Below are positions 33,545 to 45,938 of a DNA stretch of 64,000 nucleotides, piece by piece. The stretch comes from Capsicum annuum. Lineage: Eukaryota; Streptophyta; Magnoliopsida; Solanales; Solanaceae. Numbering within the stretch: the first letter of the stretch is position 1; every line of letters starts with the position of its first letter. The DNA lies in NCBI RefSeq assembly GCF_002878395.1, contig NC_061118.1, forward strand, positions 129,532,726 through 129,596,725, in the 5' to 3' direction. The notes below the pieces were generated by a model, which worked only from the letters and a program-made list of their open reading frames with translations, was not told the DNA's origin and did no database searches. The translations under genes and the position numbers were made by a program.

Positions 33545-34365
33545 CATAATTACCATATATGGTCAGTGTTTATAATAATTATCATCTATAGTTATCTATA
33601 GCTAAGTTTAACCATATCACTCATTGTCTCTCTCGCCACTCTCCTTCTTCTGGCCCTCACTCTCTCTTTTTTTTCCTTTCTCTTTTCTTCCCACTCTCAT
33701 ATTTTTTTTTAATCCACATAAATTATTATTCATTGTGTATTATTTTTTCAATTGTATATTTTTATATGTATCAAATTCAATATTCGTATACGTTTCAATT
33801 GAAAGAGACTTAAATGTATCAATATGTATCAAGTATTTTTTTGTTTTAATTGGAATATGTAGCAATCGTTATATGTATCAGTTGTGTACGTTTCAATTAA
33901 TATTCATATATGTATAAGTTGTATATTAACTTAATATTCGTATATGTTATAATTCTATTCATAATACAAATGTATATGCAATGTCAATTTATACATTTTA
34001 TAGTGGAAAAAGTTGAATAAGTTTATATCTGTACATATACATTTCGCATAATGTATATTAAATCTATACGTATACATTCGAAGAGTGTATATAGAACCTG
34101 TATGTATACATTTTGCAGTGTATATTGAATTAGTGTATGAAAATAGTTTTATGATCATTTATAAAATACAAATACAAATATACAATTCTTCTTGAAAGTG
34201 TAAGAGAGGGGAGGCCAGGGAGAAAGAGAATAAGAGAAGGGGCGAAAAAAGAGAGTAGCGAGAGAGAGGAATAGGTATACTCCCTATTTTAAGGCATAGT
34301 TATCTTTTGTAATTAATCAAAATTTAATCATAGCTTGGTAATTATAGAATATATTGTAATTCATT
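33545..34365. mobile_element. Foldback (MITE-like) element
   Basis: The outer parts are imperfect inverted repeats. Left: TATCATCTATAGTTAT, then CATTGTCTCTCTCGCCACTC and a long pyrimidine run (33625-33710). Right: a purine run (34197-34275) ending in GAGTAGCGAGAGAGAGG and then ATAGTTATCTTTTG. Arms are about 120-160 bp. The interior is AT-rich with many TGTAT/ATACA words and no coding potential; the 97-codon frame at 33624-33917 is the pyrimidine arm. Edges are approximate and no target duplication was resolved. Non-autonomous DNA transposon is the likely class. Confidence 0.55.
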
Positions 34366-34721
34366 TGTCCAATTTTAATTTGACGTGAATTTAGAAAGGT
34401 AAATATTATTTTTGAATATTTTCTTTTTTCTGGCCAGTTTGATTAGCACGAATCAAATAGTGCATTAAAGAAAGGGAAAAATACAAGAAGTAGCAAACTT
34501 AACTCCATAATTAAGCTAAATATAAAAACTTTAAAAGGGGAAAAGGACATAAATGGCCACTCGGCCAAAATTAATTCTGCGAAAATGGTCATGGAATTCA
34601 AATTTCATTTTCTATCCATTTTATTTTGATGGCTTTTTCTATGTAAATTATATACAGTTTGTATACATATATTATACATATAAATAATCTATATAAAAAT
34701 TATATACTTTTGATATACAAT
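34366..34721. other. AT-rich spacer, no gene seen
   Basis: It contains a TA-rich run (about 34640-34720) with repeated TATATAC/GTATAC words directly before the LTR at 34722. No frame or element ends were found. Confidence 0.4.
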
Positions 34722-37407
34722 TGTCATGACCAGAGACTACCCCCTAGTAGTAATACAGTGCTTGGAACCACAAGTGATCCCAAGATAACCCATGAACTGG
34801 CATACTACTGAGCAACTGATTTAATATATTAAATAACTGGTTTTGCTGTATGGAAATATAATCATGATAAAATCTGGGAAGAATTATAATATTGATACAA
34901 TTTATAATCTGATAAACTAAAGAAAGAACTGAATTTACATGACTAACTCTGACTGACATCTATGAAGCCTCTACTATACTGACTATAGATATCTGGGACA
35001 TGCCTCCAGCTACCACTAATTAATACATATGAGTATTAAAGTAAAGTACATGAACAACATCTAACTGAAGTTCCTGAAATAGGAGAACTCATCACCTACC
35101 GACTGGAAATAGCAATTGTCTGGTCATGATGTGTGGGCTTCAACTGGTATCTACATTATGAAACCATGTAGCCACATACAAATATATATGGATTAGTACT
35201 TTTGGAATGTACTAAGTAATCGGGGTAAGTCAATAAGTAAAACTAATTTCATACATAATCTTAAAACAAGCATACTAAGTGTAAGTAGACTAACCAAGAG
35301 ACTGAAATAAACTGAAATCTGGAGTTGCTTAAATCATGAGTAACAAACATAATCTGATAAGATGGTGAATCACCATGCTTAGTTTCTTAAAATTTTACTT
35401 TTATAATATAAGTAGAACTGAAGCTGGAAGACAGTAAAACATGGGTACTGTATGATTATTGAATCTAAAACCATGGGTTAGAAACCAACATAACTCAAGG
35501 ACCTGAATACGCAAATATACAGAGAATGAGTACATAAAATTTTTGATATATAAAAATGCAAGACCAAGCATATACATATTTCTAAAATAATCTGTAAACT
35601 GAAATACTAAAATCTGATAACTGGATAACTGATAATCTATATTCTTTGGTCAAGAAAATCTAAACTAAATTTGTACCTAATACTGCACTGATATTGTGGT
35701 AGCTAGATATAAATTACATTCCCTAAACCTATTTTTGGTGTCCAACCTATAACCCCAGTTGGAAGGGTATTAGTGTCGTACCACGGGTACTAATGTTGGC
35801 TATATGGATCCACTAATCTAATGTCTCAAAGGACTAGGGTGTCATACCTAACTGACGGGGGACCCCTCAATGTCTATGGTGGCTCCATAGGTCTGGAACT
35901 TATGGACTACTACTAATGTCTCATGCCTACTGATGAGGAAGGCAAGTGCCTCATGCCTAACTGATAGGGGAGATGCCATACCTATGTTCACTCAGTGCTA
36001 ACTTTTACTCCCAACTGAAAGACATTGACTGTTAGATTGAACTTATCTTAACTGAACCGATAACTGATCATAACAAATAACCGAATGATAATTCTTATGG
36101 TTTATCCAAAACAATTCTGCAAATACTAAACTATGTAAACAACTAAGTTTTGGGTATTCATTAACCCCAGTAATGAATTGGAATAATAATATGACACATG
36201 AAATCATTGAAACCATAATGGGAAATTGTTATTCAAAATCCATCACTTTGGTATTTCATCAAACACATAAAAGTCGTAAACTTGAACTTGGAAATATGGT
36301 ATACATATGAAAGCAACATGAGTGCATGACTAACTCCATAAGTTGGGGACATAATATGAAATCAATGGAATAGGACATGGAAACTTACAACTCAAAGCAT
36401 GAATAGATTAATTCACTTGAAAACACATATACACATGGAAAAGTTCATCATTCAATATTATAACATAAGATTATATTGGATACGTCATGGGAATCGAAAC
36501 TTAAAGCATGAGATAACCTAACTTTTCATGAAAACATCCTTGGGCATGAATTTAGTCAAATTACCAAGGAAATCACGATATAAATTCATCTTGAACACAT
36601 GATACTTCATAAACAAATGGGGAAGTTCATATCTTTAATTCAAGAAAAGCTTTTTGGGCTCCATGGGTGAAAAGAGACCTTTGGATGAACTCCCACATAC
36701 CTTAATAAATAATTTCTTGAAGTTTTTTGGGAATTTCTTGAGGTTTCTTGAACTTAGAATCCTGAATGCTTTGTGTTCTTAAGAGAAAACCTTGAACTTT
36801 GTTCATGAGGGAAAGTAGAGGGTTTTTATGGGAGAAATTTTGAGGAAGATGGGCAAATAATTACATTTAGGACACTATAAATTTCCTCTTGGACATTTGG
36901 GGTTGAGGGGAGAGGACCAAAGTGCCACTTAACCCTTAAGAAGTTGAAACCAACGTAGGAATAGACCAGGCGGCACCCCTTTTATCCCAAGGGAATAGAG
37001 CCCATGACGCACTCTCTAGTCTAGCACTACAAGCCCTATGGAACGGGGTTATCGTGCGCCCTCACTGCCTCTCATGAAAATGGCTATAAATTTTTGCTTG
37101 GGTATCGGATTAAAGTGAAATTGATATTGTGGAAATCTTACTCAATTATCTACAATTTTGTGGATCTTGAGCTGAAAAATTTCATGTATATCAAATTTTA
37201 TACACGTTCAAAGTAGACCCTTGTCTAATTGAACATTAAACTTTAGACGAATCAAAGGCTCGTAGCTTAACTTCACTCTAAGTAATTCCTATGAATATTT
37301 TTTACCTCAAAAGCACTTACACACTAGGATAATGATCATGATACATGAATTCAAATATAAATCATATATTAGAGTTTAAGTCTAGCCCAAAAATATAGGG
37401 TCTTACA
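34722..37407 (-). repeat. LTR E1
   Basis: The LTR is 2686 bp, from TGTCATGACC to GGGTCTTACA. In sense order it has a GC-rich box (37075-36955), leader, donor-like AAGGTATGT (36703-36695) and the shared core (about 35990-35735). It is followed after 7 bp by the LTR of element F. Confidence 0.85.
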
Positions 37408-37409
37408 TT

Positions 37410-37414
37410 ATCTC
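37410..37414. repeat. Target-site duplication of element F, left copy
   Basis: ATCTC before the F LTR; an identical ATCTC follows F at 45939-45943. The sequence continues on both sides as the start of an E internal region (compare 50970 and 56236). Confidence 0.85.
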
Positions 37415-39831
37415 TGTAATACCTAGAGTCTGTACCCCGAACGTCACATGGTGCTTACGATCCTAAAGGACCACAAGCTAACCTATGAATGGTACCTGCT
37501 GTGAGCACTGAATAGAAAGACGTTAATAATGCTGAAGTATAACTAAAATTCCATAAGGTTCATAACATTTAAAACCAATACTGAAATACTGATGTAATAC
37601 TGAAAATAAAATCGAACAATTGTCTAAAATAATCTAGTCTGAAAACCTCTAACTGTCTGAAATAGAAAGTTGATAGGACAAGTCCCTAACTAACTTCAAT
37701 AATTGAATAAAATGAGTCTACTAAAATACTGAAAATAATGACTCTGTCCTCAAAATATGAGGACTCACCACTGTAGTCGCTACTAATAATCTGAACTGTT
37801 AAGTACGATTTGAATCCCGTGCATCTGAACCTATAATATACAACATCATAGCACAAAAGAAAAGTATGTGTCAATAGTTTGAATGCACTGGTATTCTAAG
37901 TGAGGTAGGCTGATATGCATGGGTTCATATGCACGAACAATAACTAGCTGAGTAACATGGATGTAACTGCATGAGAGTATATGCATGAATACATAAATTG
38001 TAACTAAGATCATGCTAACACTAGATACTGAATTCTGAATACTTATTAACTGATATCTGAGTAATTGTTTCTAACAGTCCTAATTCTATAGAATGGAGCT
38101 GCGTTCTATACTGAGCTGGGTGACTATATTTTACAGTCCTAAATGTGTAGAACTAAACTGAGTTCTATACTAAGACCAAAACTGAAACTGTGGGAGGTAC
38201 TTATCTAACTGATATGTCTCCCTCTGAATGGATTGAGGTCCAACCAGTAACCCCATTTGTAAGGATATCGATATCGTGCCACGGGTAAAGATAAGCTGTA
38301 AGTTAACCCTCTCTAACAGGAAGCACTTTCCTCAATCCTCATTGGCAGGAAAACTCATATGAGATGTATCAACCCTAGTCTAGTAGGAAGATATCTCAAC
38401 CTATGTTGGCTATGTAGTTCTGTAACGCAGGGATTGCTACTAATTGTCAAAACCTATGCTGGCAGGAATGCCTCTATCCCTGGGTTTGCTCAGTGCTAAA
38501 TTCTACTCCCAACTGAAATGACACTTAACTGATCACTAGACTGTTCTAGGCTTGACTGAGCAGTTACTGATCATATTAACTGACTGAACTGGACTTAGTT
38601 TACTAAGGCCTATAACTAACTGAATCCTACTATTTGTGACATTACTGAGACTATCTTGTAGATACGATAATTCTAGGTAAACCACTAGTTTGTCGAATGT
38701 TGAAAACCCCAGGACTCGATAGCATCTACACTAATAGGAAATGGCAATACTTGAAACATGAAAATAGTCAGTTGTTCATAATGCAATCATTGAGACATTT
38801 CATCAAGCACAGGCAAGTCAAGAACTTGTACATGAATAGGAATACAAACTAACATCTTAATTATACTATTCAATTCATATAGGTATTCCAAAAAACACTT
38901 GTAACGCATAGCTTTAGCATGGTAGAAATTTAAACATGTTGTAATGGCATGATTTCAGCACTAGGGTCACCACGGGATCACAAATGCACAATTAACTCAA
39001 TTAAGCATTTTGTGAAACACCTAGAAGGCATAATCTTGTACTTGGACATGAATAATATGTTAATACATCATGACTACAATTATTAATTCACAATTCAAGG
39101 GTTTTGATGTGGGGATTACAACCATTACATACATAATCTCTTATATTCATGAAAACTACAATTAAATCTTGAATTAAAACCCATACAAACAACCTGAACA
39201 TGAAAACAACCCAATCTATACATATAATTCATGAAACTATTAACTTGAGGTTTTGAAAAGGGTTTTTGAACTCCAAGGGTGGAAGGAAACCTAAGGATTA
39301 ACACCTAACATACCTTGATTAGTTATTCTCTAAAAATTGTGGTGATTTTTTGGGACTTGAATCTTGAATTTGATAGGTTAGGGTTTGTTCTTAAGAGGAT
39401 TTATGAAAAATGAGTGAATTTTGCCTTTAGAAAGGCTAAATCTAGTGTTTGGGGCTGATATATGGTGGGAAAATGACTTGTTTACCCCTCTGGATGTGGA
39501 ACTAAAAGTTGAAAAATTTAGAAGCATGCTACAAAGCGTGTGTCGCATGTTATGGAGCTATGGAATGGAGCGTACGCCGCATGCTCTATCGCATTCTCCC
39601 TAGGGGTGGACTGGAGCATATGTTGTACGCTAATCGCATGCATCCACTAATTAAGAATCAACTTAAAAATCGACATTCTAAGGTCGTACGGATTGAAAAT
39701 AAGGTCACCCCATTATGAAGGCTAAAATGATTCAAAGTCTCAATACTTTGTTGAATTTGTCCTAAGTCTGGGATCCCTCATTGCAAGCTATTTAGGACTG
39801 AATTGAACTAGGACTTTTATGGGGTCTTACA
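37415..39831 (-). repeat. 3' LTR of element F
   Basis: From TGTAATACC to GGGTCTTACA. It has donor-like AAGGTATGT (39316-39308), a GC-rich box (39650-39515), GTGACTG subrepeats (38055-38180) and the shared core (38480-38230). It is paired with 43501-45938. Confidence 0.9.
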
Positions 39832-40116
39832 ATATCTCCCCCTTGGGGTCATTCATCCTTGAATGAGACTAACTAAACTGTGACTATTGAGAAACTGTAC
39901 TAATACTAACATACATAACTGAGACATGATTGAACTTGGGGATATGAAACATGACTGAAACTACTGATAAATTGAGTTTTCATACTAAAAATACATACTG
40001 AAGCATTATTACATGGCTGAAACTGATTTAAGAATGCATGATTTTCATGAGAATGATATTCAATGGTAATTTATACCAAATTTGTACAGGTAATCTGAGC
40101 ATGGAATTGAGTAAAT

Positions 40117-41030
40117 CTAAGAAAGATTGTTTCCTTGATCTGAATCTAAATTTATGGAAAGGAGGTGAGGATACTTGGCTCGCATATCTGCTTCTACTTT
40201 CTAAGTAGCTCCCTCAATGGACTGATTCAGCAAAAGAACCTTGACTAAAGGAACTTCTTTATTCCTCATTTTGCGAACCTGATGATTGAGGATTTCAACT
40301 GGGTTTCTTTATAAGAGAGACTGTTCTGAATGTCTATACCCTCTATAGGAACTACAACTGCTGGGTCACCTATGCATTTCTTTAGTAAGGAGACATGAAA
40401 CACTGGATATACTAAGGTTAGGTCTGAAGGAAACTCAAGCTCGTAATCTACCTTTTTGAAATGGCTGAGAATTCAATATGGACTGACATATCAGGGACTG
40501 AGTTTCCCTTTCTTTCCAAACTTCTTCACTCTTTTCATCGGAGATATTTTAAAATACACAAAGTCAATAATCTCGAACTCGATATCCTTTTTTCATACAT
40601 CTGCATATGATTTTTGCCGGCTCTGAGCTGTCTTAAGCCTTTCCCTGATCAACTGAACTTTTTCTAAAGTATCAAATACCAAGTCAGGCCATATCCCTAT
40701 AGCCTCACCTACCTCAAACCAACCAATGGGAGATCTATAAATCCTCCCATAGAGTACCTCAAATGGAGTAATCTGACTGCTGGAATGATAACTGTTATTA
40801 TATACAAACTCAATCAAGGGAAAGTAGTCATCCCAAATACCCTTAAAGTCAATGGAACATGCTTTGAACATATCTTCCAAAGTCTAAATGGTCCTTTCTG
40901 TTTGACCATCTTTCTGAGGGTGGAAGGCTATATTGTGGTGAACTTGGGTACCAAGACCCTTTTGGACAGCTTTCCAAAAAATAAAAGGTGAACTACGTAC
41001 CTCTGTATGAAATGATGGACAATAGAACAC
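40117..41030 (-). pseudogene. Integrase C-terminal half and chromodomain of element F
   Basis: The frame 40880-40593 reads NNSYHSSSQITPFEVLYGR..RSPIGWFEVGE to QSRQKSYADV. Upstream the motif DGQTERTI keeps the catalytic Glu but is followed at once by a TAG (near 40889). Downstream come LSPxY, ISxPDxLT-type blocks and a chromodomain tail ending ADMRAKYPHLLSINLDS, with the stop at 40119-40117. The core upstream of position 41030 is removed by the deletion, so both aspartates of the triad are lost. Confidence 0.8.
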
Positions 41031-41560
41031 AATGCAATATGAGATGGTCTACATGATCACTTTCACTGCAGGAATAGACAAGAATGTCATCAATGAAGAC
41101 TATGACGAACATGTCCAAGTACTACTTGAACACGCGGTTCATCAAGTCCATGAAAGCTACTGGGGTATTAGTAAGACAAAATGACATGACTAAGAATTCG
41201 AAGTGGCCATACTGAGTTTTGAAAGTTATCTTAGGAATGTCACATTCTCTAACTCTGAGCTGATGATAGCCTGATCTAAGGTATATCTTAGAAAAGTAAC
41301 TGGCAACCGGAAGTTGGTCAAATAAGTCATTGATTCTGGGAAGTGGATACTTGTTCTTGACCATGACTTTCTTCAACTAATGGTAGTCAATATACATTCT
41401 GAGAGAACTATCTTTCTTACGCATGAATAAAACTGGTGCACCCCACGAAAAAATATTAGGCCTGATGAATACCTTATCTAAGAGGTCGTTCAACTGTTCT
41501 TTTAGTTCTTTAAGTTCAGCTGGAGCCATTCTATATGGCAGAATAGAGATGGGCTAAGTA
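41031..41560 (-). pseudogene. Reverse transcriptase fragment of element F
   Basis: The frame 41376-41122 reads [27 protein letters not shown] and FEFLVMSF, the fingers and palm of a Ty3/gypsy RT. VFIDDILVYS near 41110-41080 keeps both catalytic aspartates. The thumb, connection and RNase H are deleted at about 41031, where sequence jumps directly to integrase. The N-terminal edge lies near 41560 at the [12 protein letters not shown] linker. Confidence 0.8.
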
Positions 41561-42180
41561 TCTGGATGAAGGGTCTATCCAAAGTCAATTTCCCTCTCGG
41601 GAGGGACTCTAGGAAGATCATCAGGAAACACATCTGGGAATTCACATGTTACTGATACTAACTCAAGGGTAGGGGTCTCGGAACTAGAGTCTTAAACTCA
41701 AATGATATGATTGACACATCCCCTAGATATCATCTTTCTCGCCCTAAGGTAAGAAATAAACTGACCCCTAAGTGCTGAAGTACTACCCCTCCATTCTAGG
41801 ACAGGTTCATTCGGAAGCTAAAATTGAACAATTCTATTTTTGCATTCTACTGAAGAATAGTATGAATGAAGCCAATCCATGCTGAGAATGACATCAAAAT
41901 CTTCCATCTCTAATTCCACTAAGTCTGCTGATGTAACTTTCTGAGATACCATAACCAGACAGTTCCTGCATACCCGCCAGGCTATGATAGTTTTACCCAG
42001 TAGAGTAGAGACTAAAAAAAGGCTCTGTTAGGGTTTTTGGACTAACTCCGAAGTCAACAGCTATATAAGGAGTAACAAAAGACAAAGAAGGTCCTAAATA
42101 TAGCAAAGCATAAACATGTAAATGATAAAATTGTAACATACTGGTGACCATATCAGGAGAACTTTCCTAATCCTTTAGAG
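41561..42180 (-). pseudogene. Protease region of element F
   Basis: The minus strand shows MILGMDWLHS-like text (AGCATGGATTGGCTTC near 41888-41873, with ILGMDWL read as ILSMDWL) and, near 42110-42090, the A-L-L-Y-L-G region that corresponds to the ALLDPGA active site, in which the Asp is lost. It is continuous with gag upstream. Confidence 0.6.
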
Positions 42181-43278
42181 ATCAAAGTGCATAAATTCTA
42201 TTTAGGCATAGCCCACCGGTGGCATTGGAAGCGGCACCCTGCTGATTCAGGGGACTGGACTAAGCTGGGGGATGATTATGCTAACTCTATGAACCCACCT
42301 AAGAACACTCTTTAATTCTATGTCCTGTCTTGCAACATTGAAAACACACATTGCTACCAGCTCTGCATACACCCTGATAGTTTTTTCCATACTTCTAGCA
42401 AAAAAGGTTTGTTCGGGCACTGCTAACACTACCCTAGGGTTTAAGGCCTGATGCTCTATCTCTATTGTTGTCTCTGAATTTTGGCACTGGAGTACTGGCT
42501 GAGGAATGAGCTAGAAATAAGGATTTCGGGTAGAATTCAAAATGATTTCCACCCTCTAACTTAGGTTGTACAAAGTTGAAGCTACGTATTCTCGCTCTTT
42601 TACTCTCCCTCTCCTTCTTATTATTCTTAGCCTATTTTATTTGTTGAGCATAAACCATAATCCTAGATATGTCCATCTCTTTAATCAGCATTGCGGTCCT
42701 ACGCTGCTCGACCATACTGTTAGACACACAGACACAAACTTGAGAGAGTACTCTTGTACTATCATGTTGCCCTACTTCAGATTTATAAACACCAAAACCT
42801 TGGCTTCCCTCAACTCCAGTGGAAAGAATCTATCAAGAAAAGCAGTGGCAAACTCCTCCCATTCTATGGGCCCTACATCTGTAGCCCTCCTTGCCTTCTA
42901 CTGCTTGAACCATGAGGGAGCCACATCCTGTAATTAATATGTAGCCAAATCATCACTCTCACTAGTAGTCACCCCCATAATATCTGTGACTTTCTACACC
43001 TTATCAGGGAATTCCTTTGGGTCATCATCTGACTTAGACCCTCTAAATGATGGAGGATTTATTCGGGTGAAATCTTAAATCCTGGATGCAGCAGTATTGG
43101 CCACTGGGTTAACCTGAACTACAGTAGGCTATTCATTTTGAGCTGCTATAGAATGAGCAATATTGGTGAAAGCCACCCTAAATTCTACATGGGAGACATG
43201 CTCGTCCAGAAGATCTGTTTGAATGGGCTGAGGTGCTTGCTGATTTCTAGTTCTTCTTCTGTTCTTCTTGGGAGGGAT
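42181..43278 (-). pseudogene. gag of element F
   Basis: The start position (43278) is inferred from alignment; the codon is ATC, not ATG. The first residues after it (PPKKNRRRTRNQ) match B. The capsid has a deletion of roughly 75 bp near 42735 compared with B. The knuckle pair near 42420-42305 has a stop in the first (C-stop-KYGKNYQGVC) and an intact second (CFQCCKTGHRIKEC). The plus-strand 123-codon frame at 42566-42937 is an antisense shadow of this gag. Confidence 0.75.
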
Positions 43279-43281
43279 GGT

Positions 43282-45340
43282 CTGTAAACGGAAGGAAAAA
43301 AAAGATTATACTGAGAGTTTAACTTGATCTCATACTCACTCGTATGACATAAATACTAAAAAAAGGGAACTTTCCCTAAAACATCTTGTGGCCTCTTGTC
43401 CATAACTGTGGGGCGCTACACACCCATGTACAAGACTCTACTTGATGTGGCTTTAACATTTCCTTGGACTCTGTTGAACCATAGGATCTAATACCAAGTT
43501 TGTAACACCCCAAGTCTATACCCCGGACGTCACATGGCACTTACGATCCCGAAGGACCTCAAGCTAACCCATGACTAGTACCTTCTTGAGCACTGAATAG
43601 AAATACTATAATAATATAGAAGTATAGCATAAATACCATAAGGTTCACAACATTGAAAACCAATACTGAAATACTAATGTAATACTGAAAAGAAACCTGA
43701 ACAACTATCTGAAATAATCTAGTCTAAAAACCTCTAACTGTCTTAAAAAAGGGAGTTGATGGGACAAGTCACCAACTAACTCCAATAACTGAATAAAATA
43801 AGTATACTAAAATACTAAAAAGAATGACTCAATCCTCAAAATATGAGAACTCACCACTGTAGTCGTTGCTAATAATCTGAACTGCTAAGTATGATCTAGA
43901 GCCCATGTGTCTGAACCTATGATATAAGACATCATAGCTCCAAAAAAGAGTATGTGTCAGTACTTTGAATGTACTGGTAACATAGACGTAACTGTATGAG
44001 AGTACAAGCATGAATACATAAACTGTAACTAAGATCATGTTAACACTGGATACTGAATTCTGAATAATGATTAACTGATATCTGAGTGACTGTTTCTGAC
44101 AGTCCTAACTATGTAGAACAAATCTGAGTTTTATACTGAGCTGGGTGACTGTGTTTGACAGTCTTTAATTAGTAGGACTAAATGGAGTTCTATACTGAGA
44201 CTGAAACTGAAATTATGGGAGGTAGTTATCTAACAGATATGACCTTCTCCGAATAGATTGAGGTCAAACCTGTAACCCCAATTGCAATGGTGTCGATACC
44301 ATGCCACGGGTAAAGAAAATCTAAATGTTAACCCTCTCTAATAGGAAGCACTATCATCAACCCTCACTGGCAGGAAAACTCATATGAGTTCTATCAAACC
44401 TAGTCTGGTAGGAAGATATCTCAACCTACGCTGGCTACGTAGTTCTGTAATGCAGGGATTGCTACTAAGGGGCAAACCCTATACTGGCAGGAATACCCCC
44501 ATCCCTGGGTTTTCTCGATGCTAAATTATACTCCTAACTGAAAGAACACTGAAATGATCACTAGATTGTACTAGGCTCGACTAAGCTGTTACTACTCGAA
44601 TTGACTGATTGAACTGGACTGAGTTCACTAAGGCCTATAATTGACTGAATCCTACTATTCGTGACATTATTGAGACTATCTTATAGCTACTATAATACTA
44701 GGTAAATAGCTAGATTGTCAGGTATAAAAACCCCCAAGACTCGATAGCATCTATACTAATAGGACATAGCAATACTTGAAACATGAAAATAGTCAACTGT
44801 TCACAATGTAATCATTGAGATATTTCATCAAGCACAGGCAAGTCATGAACTTGTACATGAATAGGAATACATGCTAATATGTCATAATTAAACTACTCAA
44901 TTCTCATAGGCATTCCAACAAACACTTGTAAGGCATAGCTTTAGTATGGTAGAAATTTAAACATGTTGTAATGGCATGATTTCAACACTAGAGTTACCAC
45001 GGTATCAAAAATGCACAATTAACTCAATTAAAAAAAAATTCAAACACCTAGAAGGCATAATCTTGTACTTGAACATGAATAACATGTTAATGCATCATGA
45101 CTATAAACATTAAATGAAAATTCAAGGGTTTTGATATGGGGATTACAACCATTACATGCATAATCTCTTATATTCATGAAAACTACAATTAAATCTTGAA
45201 TCAAAACCCATACAAACAACATGAACATGAAAACAACCCAATTTATACATGTAATTTGTGAAACTATTAACTTGAGGTTTTGAAAAGGGTTTTTGAGCTC
45301 TAAGGGTGGAAAGATACCCAAGGATAAACACTTAACATAC
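43282..45340 (-). other. Predicted leader intron of element F
   Basis: Donor AAG|GTATGT (45343-45335) in the 5' LTR. The acceptor is TTTTTTCCTTCCGTTTACAG ending at 43282, 3 nt before the former gag start. This is the best donor-acceptor pair of the four coding elements, with a long pyrimidine tract. Predicted length 2059 nt. Confidence 0.5.
43484..43496 (-). other. Primer-binding site of element F
   Basis: The minus strand reads TGGTATTAGATCC, two changes from the canonical tRNA-Met site, 4 bp from the LTR edge at 43501. Confidence 0.8.
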
Positions 45341-45938
45341 CTTGATTAATGATTTACTGAAAATTGTGGTGAATTTCTTGGGACTTGAAACTTGAATTTG
45401 ATAGGTTAGGGTTTGTTTTTTAGAGGATTTGTGAAAAATGAGTGAATTTTGCCTTTAGAAAGGCTAAATATCTTGTATGGGGATGATATGAGGAGGGAAA
45501 ATAACTTGTTTACCCTATTAGATGCAGAACTAAAAGCTGAAAAAAATTCATGAGCGTGCTACGAACCATGCGTCGCATGCTCTGGAGCTATGGAATAGAT
45601 CGTGCGCCCCATGCTCTATCGCATGCTACCTAGGGGTTAACTGGAGCGTCTGTTGCATGCTAATTGCACGTAGCCACTGTTTTGGACCCCCAAACATGCC
45701 TCTACGCCAACCCAAAAATTCCAAAATTCACCCAAGAAGAACTTTTGACATCGCTTATCATGAATAAACTGAAAAATTAACATTGTAAGGTTGTACAGAT
45801 CGAAAATAAGGTCGTCCCATTACGAAGGCTAAAATGATTCTAAGTCTCAATACATTGCTGAATTTTTCCTAAGTCTTGGACCCCTCATTGCAAGCTATTT
45901 GGTACTGTATTAAACAAGGACTTTTACGGGGTATTACA
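43501..45938 (-). repeat. 5' LTR of element F
   Basis: The LTR is 2438 bp, from TGTAACACCCC to GGGTATTACA. It aligns fully with 37415-39831 and is the copy that would drive F transcription. The GC-rich box lies at 45670-45545. Confidence 0.9.

Larger units (their letters stand above)
37415..45938 (-). mobile_element. Element F: Tekay/Del-type chromovirus with an internal deletion
   Basis: The element is 8.5 kb with two LTRs (2417 and 2438 bp), PBS, gag, PR, part of RT and part of integrase. About 1.4 kb from within RT to within the integrase core (as present in B between about 9758 and 11163) is gone, including RNase H. It belongs with B by its LTR subrepeats. It lies in the same orientation as its host E. 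Exact 5-bp duplications show an intact insertion; the later decay includes stops and loss of the gag start codon. Confidence 0.9.

Noticed and set aside
33624..33917. 97-codon plus-strand frame rich in Ser, Phe and Leu
   Set aside because: It is the translated pyrimidine arm of the foldback element, with no domain and strongly biased composition.
42566..42937. 123-codon plus-strand frame
   Set aside because: It is antisense to the gag of element F; similar antisense frames occur over the gag of B (12894-13079).
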